Assembly: GCA_014189435.1 (NCBI GenBank) | Contig: CP050293.1 | Coordinates: 2,609,001-2,673,000 of the forward strand | DNA from: Mesorhizobium loti | GTDB taxonomy: Bacteria > Pseudomonadota > Alphaproteobacteria > Rhizobiales > Rhizobiaceae | Length of the DNA: 64,000 bases | Reading direction: 5' to 3' | In this document: in pieces, positions 9,396 to 16,701 of the stretch | Numbering within the stretch: the stretch's first letter is position 1 | Layout of the letters: each line of letters begins with the position of its first letter | Notes under the pieces: generated by a model | Told to the model about the DNA's origin: nothing | The model's database searches: none | The model's input: the letters and a program-made list of their open reading frames with translations, nothing else | Program-made: the position numbers and the translations under genes

Positions 9396-9480
9396 CGGTC
9401 GCTGAGGGGCCGACACTGTCAGGGAGCGCCGGGCTTCTTGGCGCTCCTCGTACCTATGTTGCTCCAAGGAGGATGTAGCT
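9396..9480 (+). promoter_or_regulatory. ROSE-like RNA thermometer in the hsp20 leader
   Basis: The 5' leader ends with TTGCTCC (9459-9465) directly followed by AAGGAGGA (9466-9473). The Shine-Dalgarno sequence can therefore fold onto an upstream U(U/C)GCU motif, the hallmark of rhizobial ROSE elements. A separate perfect 8-bp hairpin lies at 9423-9447 (GGAGCGCC with GGCGCTCC). By family knowledge, ROSE hairpins hide the ribosome site at normal temperature and melt on heating. CTTGAC near 9356 could be the -35 box of an RpoH-type promoter. Confidence 0.75.
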
Positions 9481-9951
9481 ATGAGAACGAACCTGGACTT
9501 TTCCCCCTTCTACCGGTCGAGCATCGGCTTCGATCGCGTCTTCAACCTGCTCGAGAACGCCAGCCCGCCCCAGAATGGGGACAACTGGCCGCCCTACGAC
9601 ATCGCCAAGGTTGGCGAGGATGCCTATCGCATCGTTATTGCAGTCGCCGGATTTAGCGAGGACGAGCTTACGATCACACACGAGCCAAACCTGCTCGTGA
9701 TCGAGGGCGCCAAGGCAGAGAACGAGGAGGTTCAGTACCTCCATCATGGCTTGGCGCTGAGGCCGTTCGCCCGCCGTTTCGAACTGGCCGATCATGTGAG
9801 CGTTGTCGGAGCAAAGCTCGAAAACGGACTTCTGGTCATCGACCTCAAGAAAGAAATTCCCGAGGAGATGAAGCCGCGGCGCGTTGCCATCAACGCCGAC
9901 CCCTGCAAGAAGCCGGCGTCGAAGCGGATCGAAGGCAACGTAGCCGCCTGA
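9481..9951 (+). CDS. Small heat-shock protein, Hsp20/IbpA class A
   Basis: This is a 156-residue ATP-independent holdase that binds unfolding proteins in the cytoplasm. It has the class A start (MRTNLDFSPFYRSSIGFDRV, FNLLENASPPQNGDNWPPYD), an alpha-crystallin domain from about residue 38 (IAKVGEDAYRIVIAVAGFSE to LENGLLVIDLKKEIPEEMKP), and the G-L-L form of the conserved G-x-L motif in the last part. The ROSE-like leader implies translation on heat shock. It lies 91 bases upstream of a second Hsp20 gene and may be co-transcribed with it. Confidence 0.92.
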   Translation: MRTNLDFSPFYRSSIGFDRVFNLLENASPPQNGDNWPPYDIAKVGEDAYRIVIAVAGFSEDELTITHEPNLLVIEGAKAENEEVQYLHHGLALRPFARRFELADHVSVVGAKLENGLLVIDLKKEIPEEMKPRRVAINADPCKKPASKRIEGNVAA

Positions 9952-10042
9952 TCTTTGGCGATCGGCCTGCGCGAACGCCCCCCGTCCCGACGTTTGGGGG
10001 TGTTGGCTGCGCCCCATAACACAAAGGAAAGGAGAAAGGACA

Positions 10043-10552
10043 ATGAGTGTACGTGACTTGATACCCTGGAACCGGGGCAACAACCAAGCTCCGAGTGTCT
10101 ATCGCGGTGGCGACGTGGATCCATTCATGTCGTTGCATCGCGACGTTAACAAGCTCTTCGATGAAGTCTTCCGCGGCTTTGACACCCCCACGGTGTTTGG
10201 CCGCATGACTCCTCGAACCGGCACCTGGCCAAGCGTCGAATTCTCGGAGAATGACAAGGAAATCCAGGTGACAGCCGAGGTGCCGGGCCTCGAGGAAAAA
10301 GACATCGAGGTGATGGTGGAAGACGGCGTCCTGACGCTTCGCGGCGAGAAGAAATCCGAAACCGAGGACAAGGATCGCCAGTTCAGCGAACGCTATTATG
10401 GGCGTTTTGAACGGCGCTTTGGTATGGGCCGCGAGGTCGACGAGGACAAGGTGGCGGCGACGTTCAAGAACGGTGTGCTCACCGTAACGCTGCCGAAGTC
10501 CGAAAAAGCGCAGGCAAGCGCAAAACGCATTGCGATCAACGGCAGCAAATGA
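10043..10552 (+). CDS. Small heat-shock protein, Hsp20 family (second type)
   Basis: The 169-residue product starts MSVRDLIPWNRGNNQ. Its alpha-crystallin domain spans about residues 60-160 (WPSVEFSENDKEIQVTAEVP, DGVLTLRGEKKSE, FKNGVLTVTLPKSEKA). The Hsp17-like N-terminus (DPFMSLHRDVNKLFDEVFRG) differs from the class A gene just upstream, so the pair could form distinct oligomers. AAAGGAGAAAGGACA precedes the ATG. The leader has no ROSE motif, so regulation is by a shared transcript or its own promoter. Confidence 0.93.
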   Translation: MSVRDLIPWNRGNNQAPSVYRGGDVDPFMSLHRDVNKLFDEVFRGFDTPTVFGRMTPRTGTWPSVEFSENDKEIQVTAEVPGLEEKDIEVMVEDGVLTLRGEKKSETEDKDRQFSERYYGRFERRFGMGREVDEDKVAATFKNGVLTVTLPKSEKAQASAKRIAINGSK

Positions 10553-10626
10553 TCGCCGACAAAGCCGGCCGGGCCAGCGGGGTCCGGCCGGTATCCTTTA
10601 TCCTTCGCCGAAGAGGAGGGATGTCA

Positions 10627-11088
10627 ATGACGGAACCGCTTACAAGAGACAAGGAAACGAACCGCATTTCCCAGAAGACCTCGCAGGCCGCGAGCACCAA
10701 CCTGCCGATGGTGTTCCATCCCACCCGGGTTCCGCTGCCCCGCCACGTTTCGGCGCGCATCTTCCGCACCGGCCGATCAGTCGTGACTTCAGCGCGGATT
10801 ATGCCGCGGCAGTGGCGGCTGATCTTCGAACGCCGGACGCCACCCTCTATCGATCATTTGATGGGCTACACCGGCGGCGATGACACTCTGACCCAGGTGG
10901 AGTTGAACTTTCCGACCAGGGAAGCGGCCGAGACCTACGCTCTAAAACTGCAACTGGATTATGTCGCGCAGCCCGTTCCACCAGAGCTGCCTCGACCAAA
11001 CGTTCGAAACCTTTTCCGTGAGCAGCTACCCGTCCGGCAGCCCCAAGCGAAAGAGCTGTGTCGCGGGAGCTGCATCAACATGCACTGA
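10627..11088 (+). CDS. NDUFS4-like (ETC complex I subunit region) protein
   Basis: The 153-residue product contains VSARIFRTGRSVVTSARIMP, RQWRLIFERRTPPSIDHLMG, YTGGDDTLTQVELNFPTREA and AETYALKLQLDYVAQP. This is the core of the NDUFS4-like family, an accessory subunit of respiratory complex I. The ATG at 10627 is chosen over 10621 because GAGGAGGG then sits at proper spacing. An unusual N-terminal extension and a Cys-containing tail (CRGSCINMH) surround the core. It lies between hsp20 and DUF982 genes, not near nuo genes, so it may be a stress-linked paralogue. Confidence 0.75.
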   Translation: MTEPLTRDKETNRISQKTSQAASTNLPMVFHPTRVPLPRHVSARIFRTGRSVVTSARIMPRQWRLIFERRTPPSIDHLMGYTGGDDTLTQVELNFPTREAAETYALKLQLDYVAQPVPPELPRPNVRNLFREQLPVRQPQAKELCRGSCINMH

Positions 11089-11101
11089 CAGGGAGGTAAC
11101 A

Positions 11102-11395
11102 ATGTCCAATCTCGCTTTCCTTGCCCCCGTGCAGGTTAAAACCAACGACGTAGTCCACGATATCGACACAGTGCGGGAAGCACTTGTGTTCCTGAATCAA
11201 TGGCCAAAGGCTCGTCGGGGGCCGGTATTCAGTTGCGCAGTGAGAAGCTGCAACGCGGCGATCGCCGGGCAGATGACAACCGAACAGGCCCGGCAGGCAT
11301 TTGTCAGCTTTGCCAGGATTGCTGGCGTGTTGGCCAGGTCCGATTTTTCGCCACGGGTCGACGCTCAAAAGCAGCACAAGAGCCACCACACGTGA
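11102..11395 (+). CDS. DUF982 domain protein
   Basis: This 97-residue protein follows the NDUFS4-like gene by 13 bases, with the ribosome site AGGGAGGTAACA. It shows HDIDTVREALVFLNQWPKAR, AVRSCNAAIAGQMTTEQARQ and AFVSFARIAGVL, a clear DUF982 pattern. Function is unknown. It is probably in an operon with the preceding gene and perhaps with the hsp20 pair. Confidence 0.82.
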   Translation: MSNLAFLAPVQVKTNDVVHDIDTVREALVFLNQWPKARRGPVFSCAVRSCNAAIAGQMTTEQARQAFVSFARIAGVLARSDFSPRVDAQKQHKSHHT

Positions 11396-11856
11396 CGCAT
11401 AGTCCGCTGGGGAAACCCCATCAATTCCTGACGGGACGGCGCCAAGGGCTTATTGGACGGTCGCTCATTTGGCTCAACTGCCGGTCTTCGGTCCAATCTT
11501 CCGATAGGGCCGGGCGCCAGTTCCACGGGCTGCCAGAACCCACCGCCCTGCCGCGATTCTCGGGCTTTTCCTCCTGCGTTCTCGGGCCTATAAGTGCCAA
11601 CTCGAAGTAATCGCCAGCGATCCAAGGGCTTGGCCCTTCTCGTGGTTTCCGCCGACTTTCTTCCATGCCGATACCCACGTCTCCTGGTCTCTTGGATTCC
11701 GGCTCCTATTTTGTCCGTGAAGGCGTTGCGTTCTACGAAACGCTGGCAGCAGTGCGACAGATCAAATTGTCGGAACATTTTTAAATGACGGCTAGGCCGG
11801 CTGATGGCAGGGTGTGCCTTCGTCCGATCAAGCCTCTCGTCCCTTGGAGACGCCTG
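11396..11856. other. Intergenic stretch without recognisable genes
   Basis: Several frames of 60-200 codons are open on both strands, as expected at this GC content. None has a supported start, a familiar motif or consistent rhizobial codon pattern. I see no repeat, RNA or promoter that I can defend. Confidence 0.5.
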
Positions 11857-12168
11857 ATGCTTGACCGATCCGCCAACAATTGCGACCAGGCGATCTATCC
11901 GTCCGATCTCAACATTCTCAAAGGCGTCTTCGACGCGCTTTGTCACGAGCGAGGCTATTTTCCCGAATCCGAGGACGCTCTTGACATAGCCGCGGAGTTG
12001 GTGAGGCATTTCCAGACCGGGACGACAGACGAGAGTGTCTTAAAAGTCGTCGTACGTCCCAAGCGTCAGGCGTTCGCACGGAGGCAGTTCAGCAGAAGGC
12101 ACTGCCGGCTTTTGGACGGCTGGATGCCGCTCAGGGATGAGCTGTGGCCAGCGCGGTTTTGCCGGTGA
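11857..12168 (+). CDS. Conserved small rhizobial protein
   Basis: From the ATG at 11857 (GGAGA upstream) the protein reads MLDRSANNCDQAIYPSDLNI, LKGVFDALCHERGYFPESED and ALDIAAELVRHFQTGTTDES. This matches a small protein family seen in many rhizobia, with an LxxxFDAxCxERG pattern and no known function. The last 30 residues look less conserved and may result from loss of the normal stop. It is the last intact gene of the heat-shock cluster. Confidence 0.65.
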   Translation: MLDRSANNCDQAIYPSDLNILKGVFDALCHERGYFPESEDALDIAAELVRHFQTGTTDESVLKVVVRPKRQAFARRQFSRRHCRLLDGWMPLRDELWPARFCR

Positions 12169-12479
12169 AGACAACTGCCTGAAAGCCCGCACTGGCCTTG
12201 ACGGCATTGGAATCGCCGCCAAACAACAATTTAGAGCAGACTAAAGTATGCGAAATGGTGCGATCGCGGAACCTTGGCTGGCCGCACCGGTGGCGATCTG
12301 TTAGACATGCGGACCGCCGCGGACGGGGACAGTCGGTTCCGCGTCCCGTCCTGCGGCCGGCGCTATGCTGACGCTCCTACGGCTGTCCTGTTCACCACCC
12401 GCGGCGGGGGCGAATTTCCTACGTCCTGCGCGCGACAACTGTCCGCTGTTGCGGACGCGCGCAGAACTGCGGTTTATAC

Positions 12480-12900
12480 GCCGTCTGCTTTAGAGCGCCC
12501 AGCCGGTAGGTTGGGTGACCATCGAGAAGGGGCGCCCTTCGACGCACGCCCGGCGGGCGCGTCCAGTTCAGCGAACCGCTATCAGGCGAAGCCGATGCCA
12601 TTTTCCATCTTGTGGATAGACATGGCTTCGAAGGCTTGTTTTCGAAGCGACGAATAGAATGTCCGAGCGGCCCTTCGACCAGTTGACTGAAGGCCAAATG
12701 GTCCTTGATTGATAAGCATGAGCTGCTTGGCGGCGAGCGTGACGCGAGCCTGCTTCGCCTCATGCGGAGTGCACAGGGAGCGCTATGTCGGCTCGCCTTC
12801 TATCACGCTTAGCTGCGCATGGGGCAGGCGCCGTGGGGAGCGTTCAACAGCACGCAGGCACAGCGTCTGGGGACGAAGCGGCTTATCTGTTGCGTGGGCC
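12480..12900 (+). pseudogene. Remnant of an ATP-dependent DNA ligase (LigD/LigC-like)
   Basis: One plus-strand frame reads VQFSEPLSGEADAIFHLVDR, HGFEGLFSKRRIECPSGPST, then a TGA, then LKAKWSLIDKHELLGGERDA. This parallels the ligase core of NHEJ-type ATP-dependent ligases, where a GLEGxVSKR motif V is followed by a WLKxK-type segment. A shifted frame downstream gives RYVGSPSITLSCAWGR, like the start of the OB-fold part. At least one stop and two or more frameshifts are present, and no upstream nucleotidyl-transferase KxDG motif is seen. The gene is dead. The flanking 12170-12480 holds nothing recognisable. Confidence 0.6.
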
Positions 12901-12921
12901 CGTCGCCAAGAGGGCGACGGG
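12899..12921. terminator. Perfect 9-bp hairpin
   Basis: CCCGTCGCC (12899-12907) pairs with GGCGACGGG (12913-12921) around a 5-base loop. No T run follows on either strand. On the minus strand it lies 19 bases past a 26-codon frame (13020 down to 12940, beginning MAAVATMMRNGGLPD), whose reality is doubtful. Function is uncertain. Confidence 0.35.
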
Positions 12922-13211
12922 CTTCAGCCGCAAGGCTGGTCAGTTGTAGACTTTGATGATCTTGTGGTTGCTTGGATCGGGAAGCCCACCATTGCGCATC
13001 ATCGTTGCGACAGCCGCCATCTTTCCTGATCGGTGCTCCAAATTCGGTCAAGCAGTGTAGGATGGGGGCTATGGCCAGTGCTGCAGGGCTTCACAACCCT
13101 TGTGATGCGGTCAATCGGCGATCGTAATACTTATCACGGCTGCAGCAGCGGCCGTAATACATTCCAACTGTTTACTTGTGAGCAGACCGACGCGATTGAA
13201 GGAGTGCCAAC

Positions 13212-13790
13212 ATGATACGCCAGTTCTCGAGTATGAGCAGATACGCTGCGGTTCTCTGCGGCCTCGTCTTCACGCTTAGTGCAGGGGAGGCGCGATCTGA
13301 CGTAAAACTCGACGTCACCTATTCGACCTATCAATTGCGAGGCCTTAGCCGGCAAGCGATCCATGACGACCTGCACCGTGTGGCCAAGAGGGACGGAGAC
13401 GGTATTATTGAAGGCGAGGTCGCAGATCACTGGGATTGGAATTTCAGGTTTGCGGCGACCGGAAACTCCTGCCAGGTCACGTCGGATGAAATCATACTCA
13501 AGCTCAGAATTCTACTTCCGACCTGGGTAGACGATGCGCGCGCCGATCCAGCCACGCGCACGGCCTGGAACAATTACTTTCAGGAGCTGAAGGCCCATGA
13601 GGATGGCCACAAAACGATTGCCCTGGAGGCAGCTAAACAGGTTAGCAAGTTGACCCACGGCGCCACGGCCCCGGGAGCATGTGCAGCTCTGGAGCGGTCA
13701 TTAAATCGCGCTGCCAAACAGATTGTCGAGAATTCCGAAAAGGCGCAGGATCAGCATGAGGCCAGCCTCCCGTCGTATACGCTCGAATAA
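13212..13790 (+). CDS. Secreted DUF922 family putative Zn-protease
   Basis: The 192-residue product has an N-terminal signal peptide (hydrophobic run in residues 11-25, probable cleavage after GEA). The mature part follows the DUF922 plan: LDVTYSTYQLRGLSRQAIHD, WDWNFRF, then an HExxH-like HEDGH at 129-133. The two His and the Glu could bind and activate zinc. DUF922 proteins are predicted periplasmic Zn-dependent proteases with unknown substrates. GGAG precedes the ATG. It stands alone between a pseudogene region and cspA. Confidence 0.8.
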   Translation: MIRQFSSMSRYAAVLCGLVFTLSAGEARSDVKLDVTYSTYQLRGLSRQAIHDDLHRVAKRDGDGIIEGEVADHWDWNFRFAATGNSCQVTSDEIILKLRILLPTWVDDARADPATRTAWNNYFQELKAHEDGHKTIALEAAKQVSKLTHGATAPGACAALERSLNRAAKQIVENSEKAQDQHEASLPSYTLE

Positions 13791-13976
13791 ATCGACGTTC
13801 GATTTCCAAGGAAGGGTCGTCCAGTAGGGAAAGATAACTGCGGACACCTTGGCGGCCATCGAGACACCCCCCATCGCTGTGGTTCTTGGCTGCAGGATCC
13901 CTTGCTTGCAATTTTTCGCGTTTCTGCCTCTATCTCAATCTCGACACAACCGGTCTGGCTTACAAGGAATACGCAT

Positions 13977-14189
13977 ATGGCTACTGGCACCGTGAAGTGG
14001 TTCAACAGCACCAAGGGCTTTGGATTCATTCAGCCCGACAACGGCGGTCAAGATGTGTTCGTTCATATTTCCGCAGTCGAACGCGCGGGCCTCTCAACCC
14101 TGGTTGATGGCCAGAAGATCAACTATGAGGTCGAGCAGGATCGCCGTACCGGTAAATCTTCTGCTGGCAGTCTCAGCAAAGCAGGCTGA
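13977..14189 (+). CDS. Cold-shock domain protein (CspA family)
   Basis: The 70-residue single-domain RNA/ssDNA-binding protein has both RNP motifs: KGFGFIQPD (RNP1) and DVFVHISAVE (RNP2). It starts MATGTVKWFNSTKGFGFI. AAGGAA lies seven bases before the ATG. A leader of about 180 bases without an ORF precedes it, as is common for csp genes. The family acts as an RNA chaperone in cold or general stress, in keeping with the heat-shock genes upstream. Confidence 0.95.
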   Translation: MATGTVKWFNSTKGFGFIQPDNGGQDVFVHISAVERAGLSTLVDGQKINYEVEQDRRTGKSSAGSLSKAG

Positions 14190-14471
14190 TTTTCTGTCTG
14201 GGCAGAAGCCTGAGCCCCGCGAAGAGCGTCGGTAGCTGGGTTCGGTCGACATTGATTGGGGTTCGTTTCCTCCGCTAGATCGGTTGACTGCCTGAGGCGG
14301 CGATACATCGTGCTGAGCTAAAGTGGCCTCGATGTGATGTAAGCTCACACACGGAAGGTCTGATGCAGGATGCAACGGCGCAACCGCTACTGATGCCACG
14401 CGCGGCCAGCTTCTTTCACCCGGCGCACCCGTGATAGTCGTCCTGCCCGAGCTGAACCAGATCGCGAGACC

Positions 14472-15470
14472 ATGAGCATCCTTACGCGGACCGCATCCGT
14501 TCGAGATCAATCGAAGCGAATCGTCGCCATCGACGTCCTGCGCGGCCTCGCGTTCATCGCCATGGCGAGCTACCATTTCACCTGGGATCTGGAATTCTTC
14601 GGCTACACTGATCCGGGCCTGACCGCCTTCGGCTGGTGGAAGATCTACGCGCGCTGCATCGCCTCGACCTTCCTGTTCCTGGTCGGCGTCAGCCTGTACC
14701 TCGCCCATGGCCGACAAATCCGCTGGAACGGTTTCTGGAAGCGGTTCGCCATGGTCGCCGGAGCCGCGATCGCCATTTCGGTCGTCACCCGCATCGCCAT
14801 GCCGGACGGCTTCATCTTCTTTGGCATACTGCATGAGATCGCGCTGGCAAGCCTGCTGGGTCTCGCCTTCCTACGCCTTCCGGCGCTGCTGACGCTTGCC
14901 GTTGCCGCGCTTGTCATCGCGGCGCCCGTCTATCTGCGCTTCGAGGCCTTCGACCGTCCCTGGCTATGGTGGGTCGGCCTTTCCGCCATCAATCCGCGTT
15001 CCAACGACTACGTTCCGCTGTTCCCGTGGTTCGGCGCGGTGCTGTCGGGGGTCGCCACCGCGAAGTTTGCCTCCACCTCCGGCGTACGGGCGCGCCTGGC
15101 AAGCCTCGCACCCGGCCGCTGGGCCAACCCGCTGGTCTTCATCAGCCGCCACAGCCTCGCCTTCTACCTGATCCACCAGCCGCTGCTGATCGGCTGTGTC
15201 TGGCTGTTTTCGCAAGTGATGCCGGCCAAGGTTGAAACCCCACAGGTTAACTTCCTGAAAACCTGCCAGCTATCGTGCGAACAGTCGCGCGGCAGCAAAT
15301 TCTGCTCCAGCTATTGTGGCTGCATGCTCGATACGCTGGAGGGCGAGGCCTCGCTTGATCGGCTCTACAACAACAACGATCAGACTGCGGAATGGAGGGC
15401 GCATCTGGGTGACCTCGTCCGCATGTGCACCGCCAGCACAGACATCAAAATGGAGGAAGGTGCCAAATGA
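14472..15470 (+). CDS. DUF1624 (heparan-alpha-glucosaminide N-acetyltransferase-like) membrane protein
   Basis: The 332-residue polytopic membrane protein starts with the family hallmark IVAIDVLRGLAFIAMASYHF. It has about seven to eight hydrophobic helices and SRHSLAFYLIHQPLLIG near residue 230. It ends in a cysteine-rich soluble tail (KTCQLSCEQSRGSKFCSSYC). DUF1624 proteins resemble acyltransferases that move acyl groups across the membrane; the bacterial substrate is unknown. Its stop overlaps the ATG of a short frame that looks like the start of a lost downstream gene. Confidence 0.85.
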   Translation: MSILTRTASVRDQSKRIVAIDVLRGLAFIAMASYHFTWDLEFFGYTDPGLTAFGWWKIYARCIASTFLFLVGVSLYLAHGRQIRWNGFWKRFAMVAGAAIAISVVTRIAMPDGFIFFGILHEIALASLLGLAFLRLPALLTLAVAALVIAAPVYLRFEAFDRPWLWWVGLSAINPRSNDYVPLFPWFGAVLSGVATAKFASTSGVRARLASLAPGRWANPLVFISRHSLAFYLIHQPLLIGCVWLFSQVMPAKVETPQVNFLKTCQLSCEQSRGSKFCSSYCGCMLDTLEGEASLDRLYNNNDQTAEWRAHLGDLVRMCTASTDIKMEEGAK

Positions 15471-15667
15471 CCGACAGGCCACTGACCCGGGCTCTTACGT
15501 TGGCCCGCGCCTTGCCCTGCATGATCTCGCGGATGAGATGCCGGTCCGAGGCGAAAGAGCCGGGTAAGGTGGGCTCACCGCTGCACGACGTCGTCATCCT
15601 CGTCGGAGGGCAGCATCTCCGTCGTGGCCCACAATTACATCGTCGTGGCCCACAATTACATCATTGA
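15467..15667 (+). pseudogene. Truncated downstream gene start
   Basis: The ATG overlaps the previous stop (ATGA) and reads MTDRPLTRALTLARALP. This resembles the start of a membrane isoprenylcysteine-methyltransferase-like gene sometimes found after DUF1624. The frame then passes into unrelated sequence with a 21-base tandem repeat and ends after 66 codons. The body of the gene is absent, probably lost by deletion. Confidence 0.4.
15620..15661. repeat. 21-base tandem duplication
   Basis: The unit cgtcgtggcccacaattacat occurs twice without a gap (15620-15640 and 15641-15661) and is exact. It lies between the truncated gene start and the promoter of the probable small RNA, so it may be a scar of slippage or deletion. 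Confidence 0.85.
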
Positions 15668-15692
15668 AACATCATCGGTGTGACTCATATGT
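15664..15692 (+). promoter_or_regulatory. Candidate sigma-70 promoter for the small RNA
   Basis: TTGAAA at 15664-15669 and ATATGT at 15687-15692 are separated by 17 bases, close to a housekeeping promoter. Transcription would start near 15699, shortly before the CTCCTCCC motif of the predicted RNA. Confidence 0.4.
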
Positions 15693-15698
15693 GCAGCG

Positions 15699-15792
15699 TG
15701 TCGGATATCTCCTCCCATTCGTCCGGCGCGTTCCCCTTTGGAGGTTCCAACCTTCACAGTTGGCCGGACTCTCACAGTCCGGCCTTTTTATT
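15699..15792 (+). ncRNA. Probable trans-acting small RNA (alpha-r14/suhB-like)
   Basis: A stretch of about 94 bases contains an anti-Shine-Dalgarno motif (CTCCTCCC, 15709-15716), a second pyrimidine-rich segment followed by GGAGG, and a strong intrinsic terminator. Rhizobial alpha-r14 RNAs (suhB/NfeR1 type) share this layout of CCUCC motifs in hairpin loops plus a terminator, and act on many mRNAs by covering ribosome sites. The match is from memory of the layout, not from alignment. A 64-codon frame across the same bases has no coding character. Confidence 0.5.
15762..15792 (+). terminator. Intrinsic terminator of the small RNA
   Basis: GGCCGGACT (15762-15770) pairs perfectly with AGTCCGGCC (15776-15784) around CTCAC, followed by five T and then ATT. 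This is the clearest Rho-independent terminator in the window. Confidence 0.9.
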
Positions 15793-15962
15793 GGCAAACG
15801 AGCCTGTGACCACATCGGACTGATGCGACGCGTCGGTGCATTCTCATGTCAAGCATGAGCGGCTTCGGAGTTGGCTATTCGCGGCTATGTCTGGTTGCAC
15901 TGCAACAAATTGACGGCAATTGGTCTTGACAAACCAAGCGAACAATTGTCCCAAGGGCTCCA

Positions 15963-16376
15963 ATGAAATGCCTTGGCCGAATCTCGATCGCACGAATTGC
16001 GTCGCTCCGCGCGATGCTGGCTGTCGTGTTTCTGGTTATGTCTTCTCTCCAGCCGGGCCTCTTCGCAAGCGCTAACACCGCAGGTGTTCACAGCGACTCC
16101 GGAGCGACGCTTCAGGTCGAGAAATCTCATCACGATAGTGGCAGCGATGTTGGCGATCACAACATCGCGGATGAAAGCGATGTGGATGAGAAACATCCTG
16201 ATGGCGAAAAATCGGCGAGTGACGACTGCGAGGTCCATTGCGCGCCGGCACATGCTGTGCCCGTGGACTGCCCCGGTATCAACCGCACGGCAAGCCGCTG
16301 CTTCGCAGTGATAGTGGCCACTGTGCTACCGCTCGGTGCATATTCCACCCTGATCAGACCTCCCAAACACATCTGA
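15963..16376 (+). CDS. Small secreted His/Cys-containing protein of a copper cluster
   Basis: The 137-residue product has a signal-type N-terminus (hydrophobic residues 16-36), an acidic His/Asp-rich middle (KSHHDSGSDVGDHN), then DDCEVHCAPAHAVPVDC and a last hydrophobic stretch ending IRPPKHI. No named family is recognised. The CxxxCAPxxxVP pattern recurs in the small proteins at 37554 and 51305, each beside copper genes. AAGGGC precedes the ATG. A periplasmic copper-binding or sensing role is inferred from context only. Confidence 0.6.
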   Translation: MKCLGRISIARIASLRAMLAVVFLVMSSLQPGLFASANTAGVHSDSGATLQVEKSHHDSGSDVGDHNIADESDVDEKHPDGEKSASDDCEVHCAPAHAVPVDCPGINRTASRCFAVIVATVLPLGAYSTLIRPPKHI

Positions 16377-16467
16377 ACTGACGCGCTCTCTCCGGAGGGC
16401 GTTCGCGCGCAACGTCGGGAATTCGTTCCCGCGTGGCCAAACGCATATGTCAAGCTTCAGGTCTACA

Positions 16468-16701
16468 ATGAAAATCGCAAGCTCCGCGATGCTCGCATCG
16501 CTATTGGTTGCCGGATGCGCGGTAACCACACCACCGACCGTGCTTCCATCGTTCAACCCGGCCGATCCTGTGCTGGGCGTCCGTGATGTGCACTATCACC
16601 CGGTCGTCGCCGACTATAGCCATAGGGAACCGGTGGATCCGCAGAATTGGCGGCGTCTCAATCAAGAACGTTCACCTGCAAAAACGGGAGCCGGATCATG
16701 A
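16468..16701 (+). CDS. Small lipoprotein
   Basis: The 77-residue product has a lipoprotein signal with lipobox LVAGC, Cys at 17, so it is probably anchored in the outer membrane. The mature part is short (VRDVHYHPVVADYSHREPVD) and includes His residues. It overlaps the TolC-like gene by four bases (ATGA), so the two are co-translated. The ATG at 16468 gives a normal signal peptide; an ATG at 16447 would add seven residues. Function is unknown; it may assist the efflux protein. Confidence 0.6.
   Translation: MKIASSAMLASLLVAGCAVTTPPTVLPSFNPADPVLGVRDVHYHPVVADYSHREPVDPQNWRRLNQERSPAKTGAGS

Noticed and set aside
12940-13020. 26-codon minus-strand frame beginning MAAVATMMRNGGLPD, followed by a hairpin
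   Set aside because: The layout is suggestive, but it is very short, has no recognisable relatives and only a weak ribosome site, so it is mentioned only with the hairpin.
14094-14834. 246-codon minus-strand frame over cspA and DUF1624
   Set aside because: It is antisense to two well-supported genes and has no motif or ribosome site.
15664-15858. 64-codon frame over the probable small RNA
   Set aside because: It spans the promoter and terminator hairpin, has no ribosome site and no protein-like pattern.
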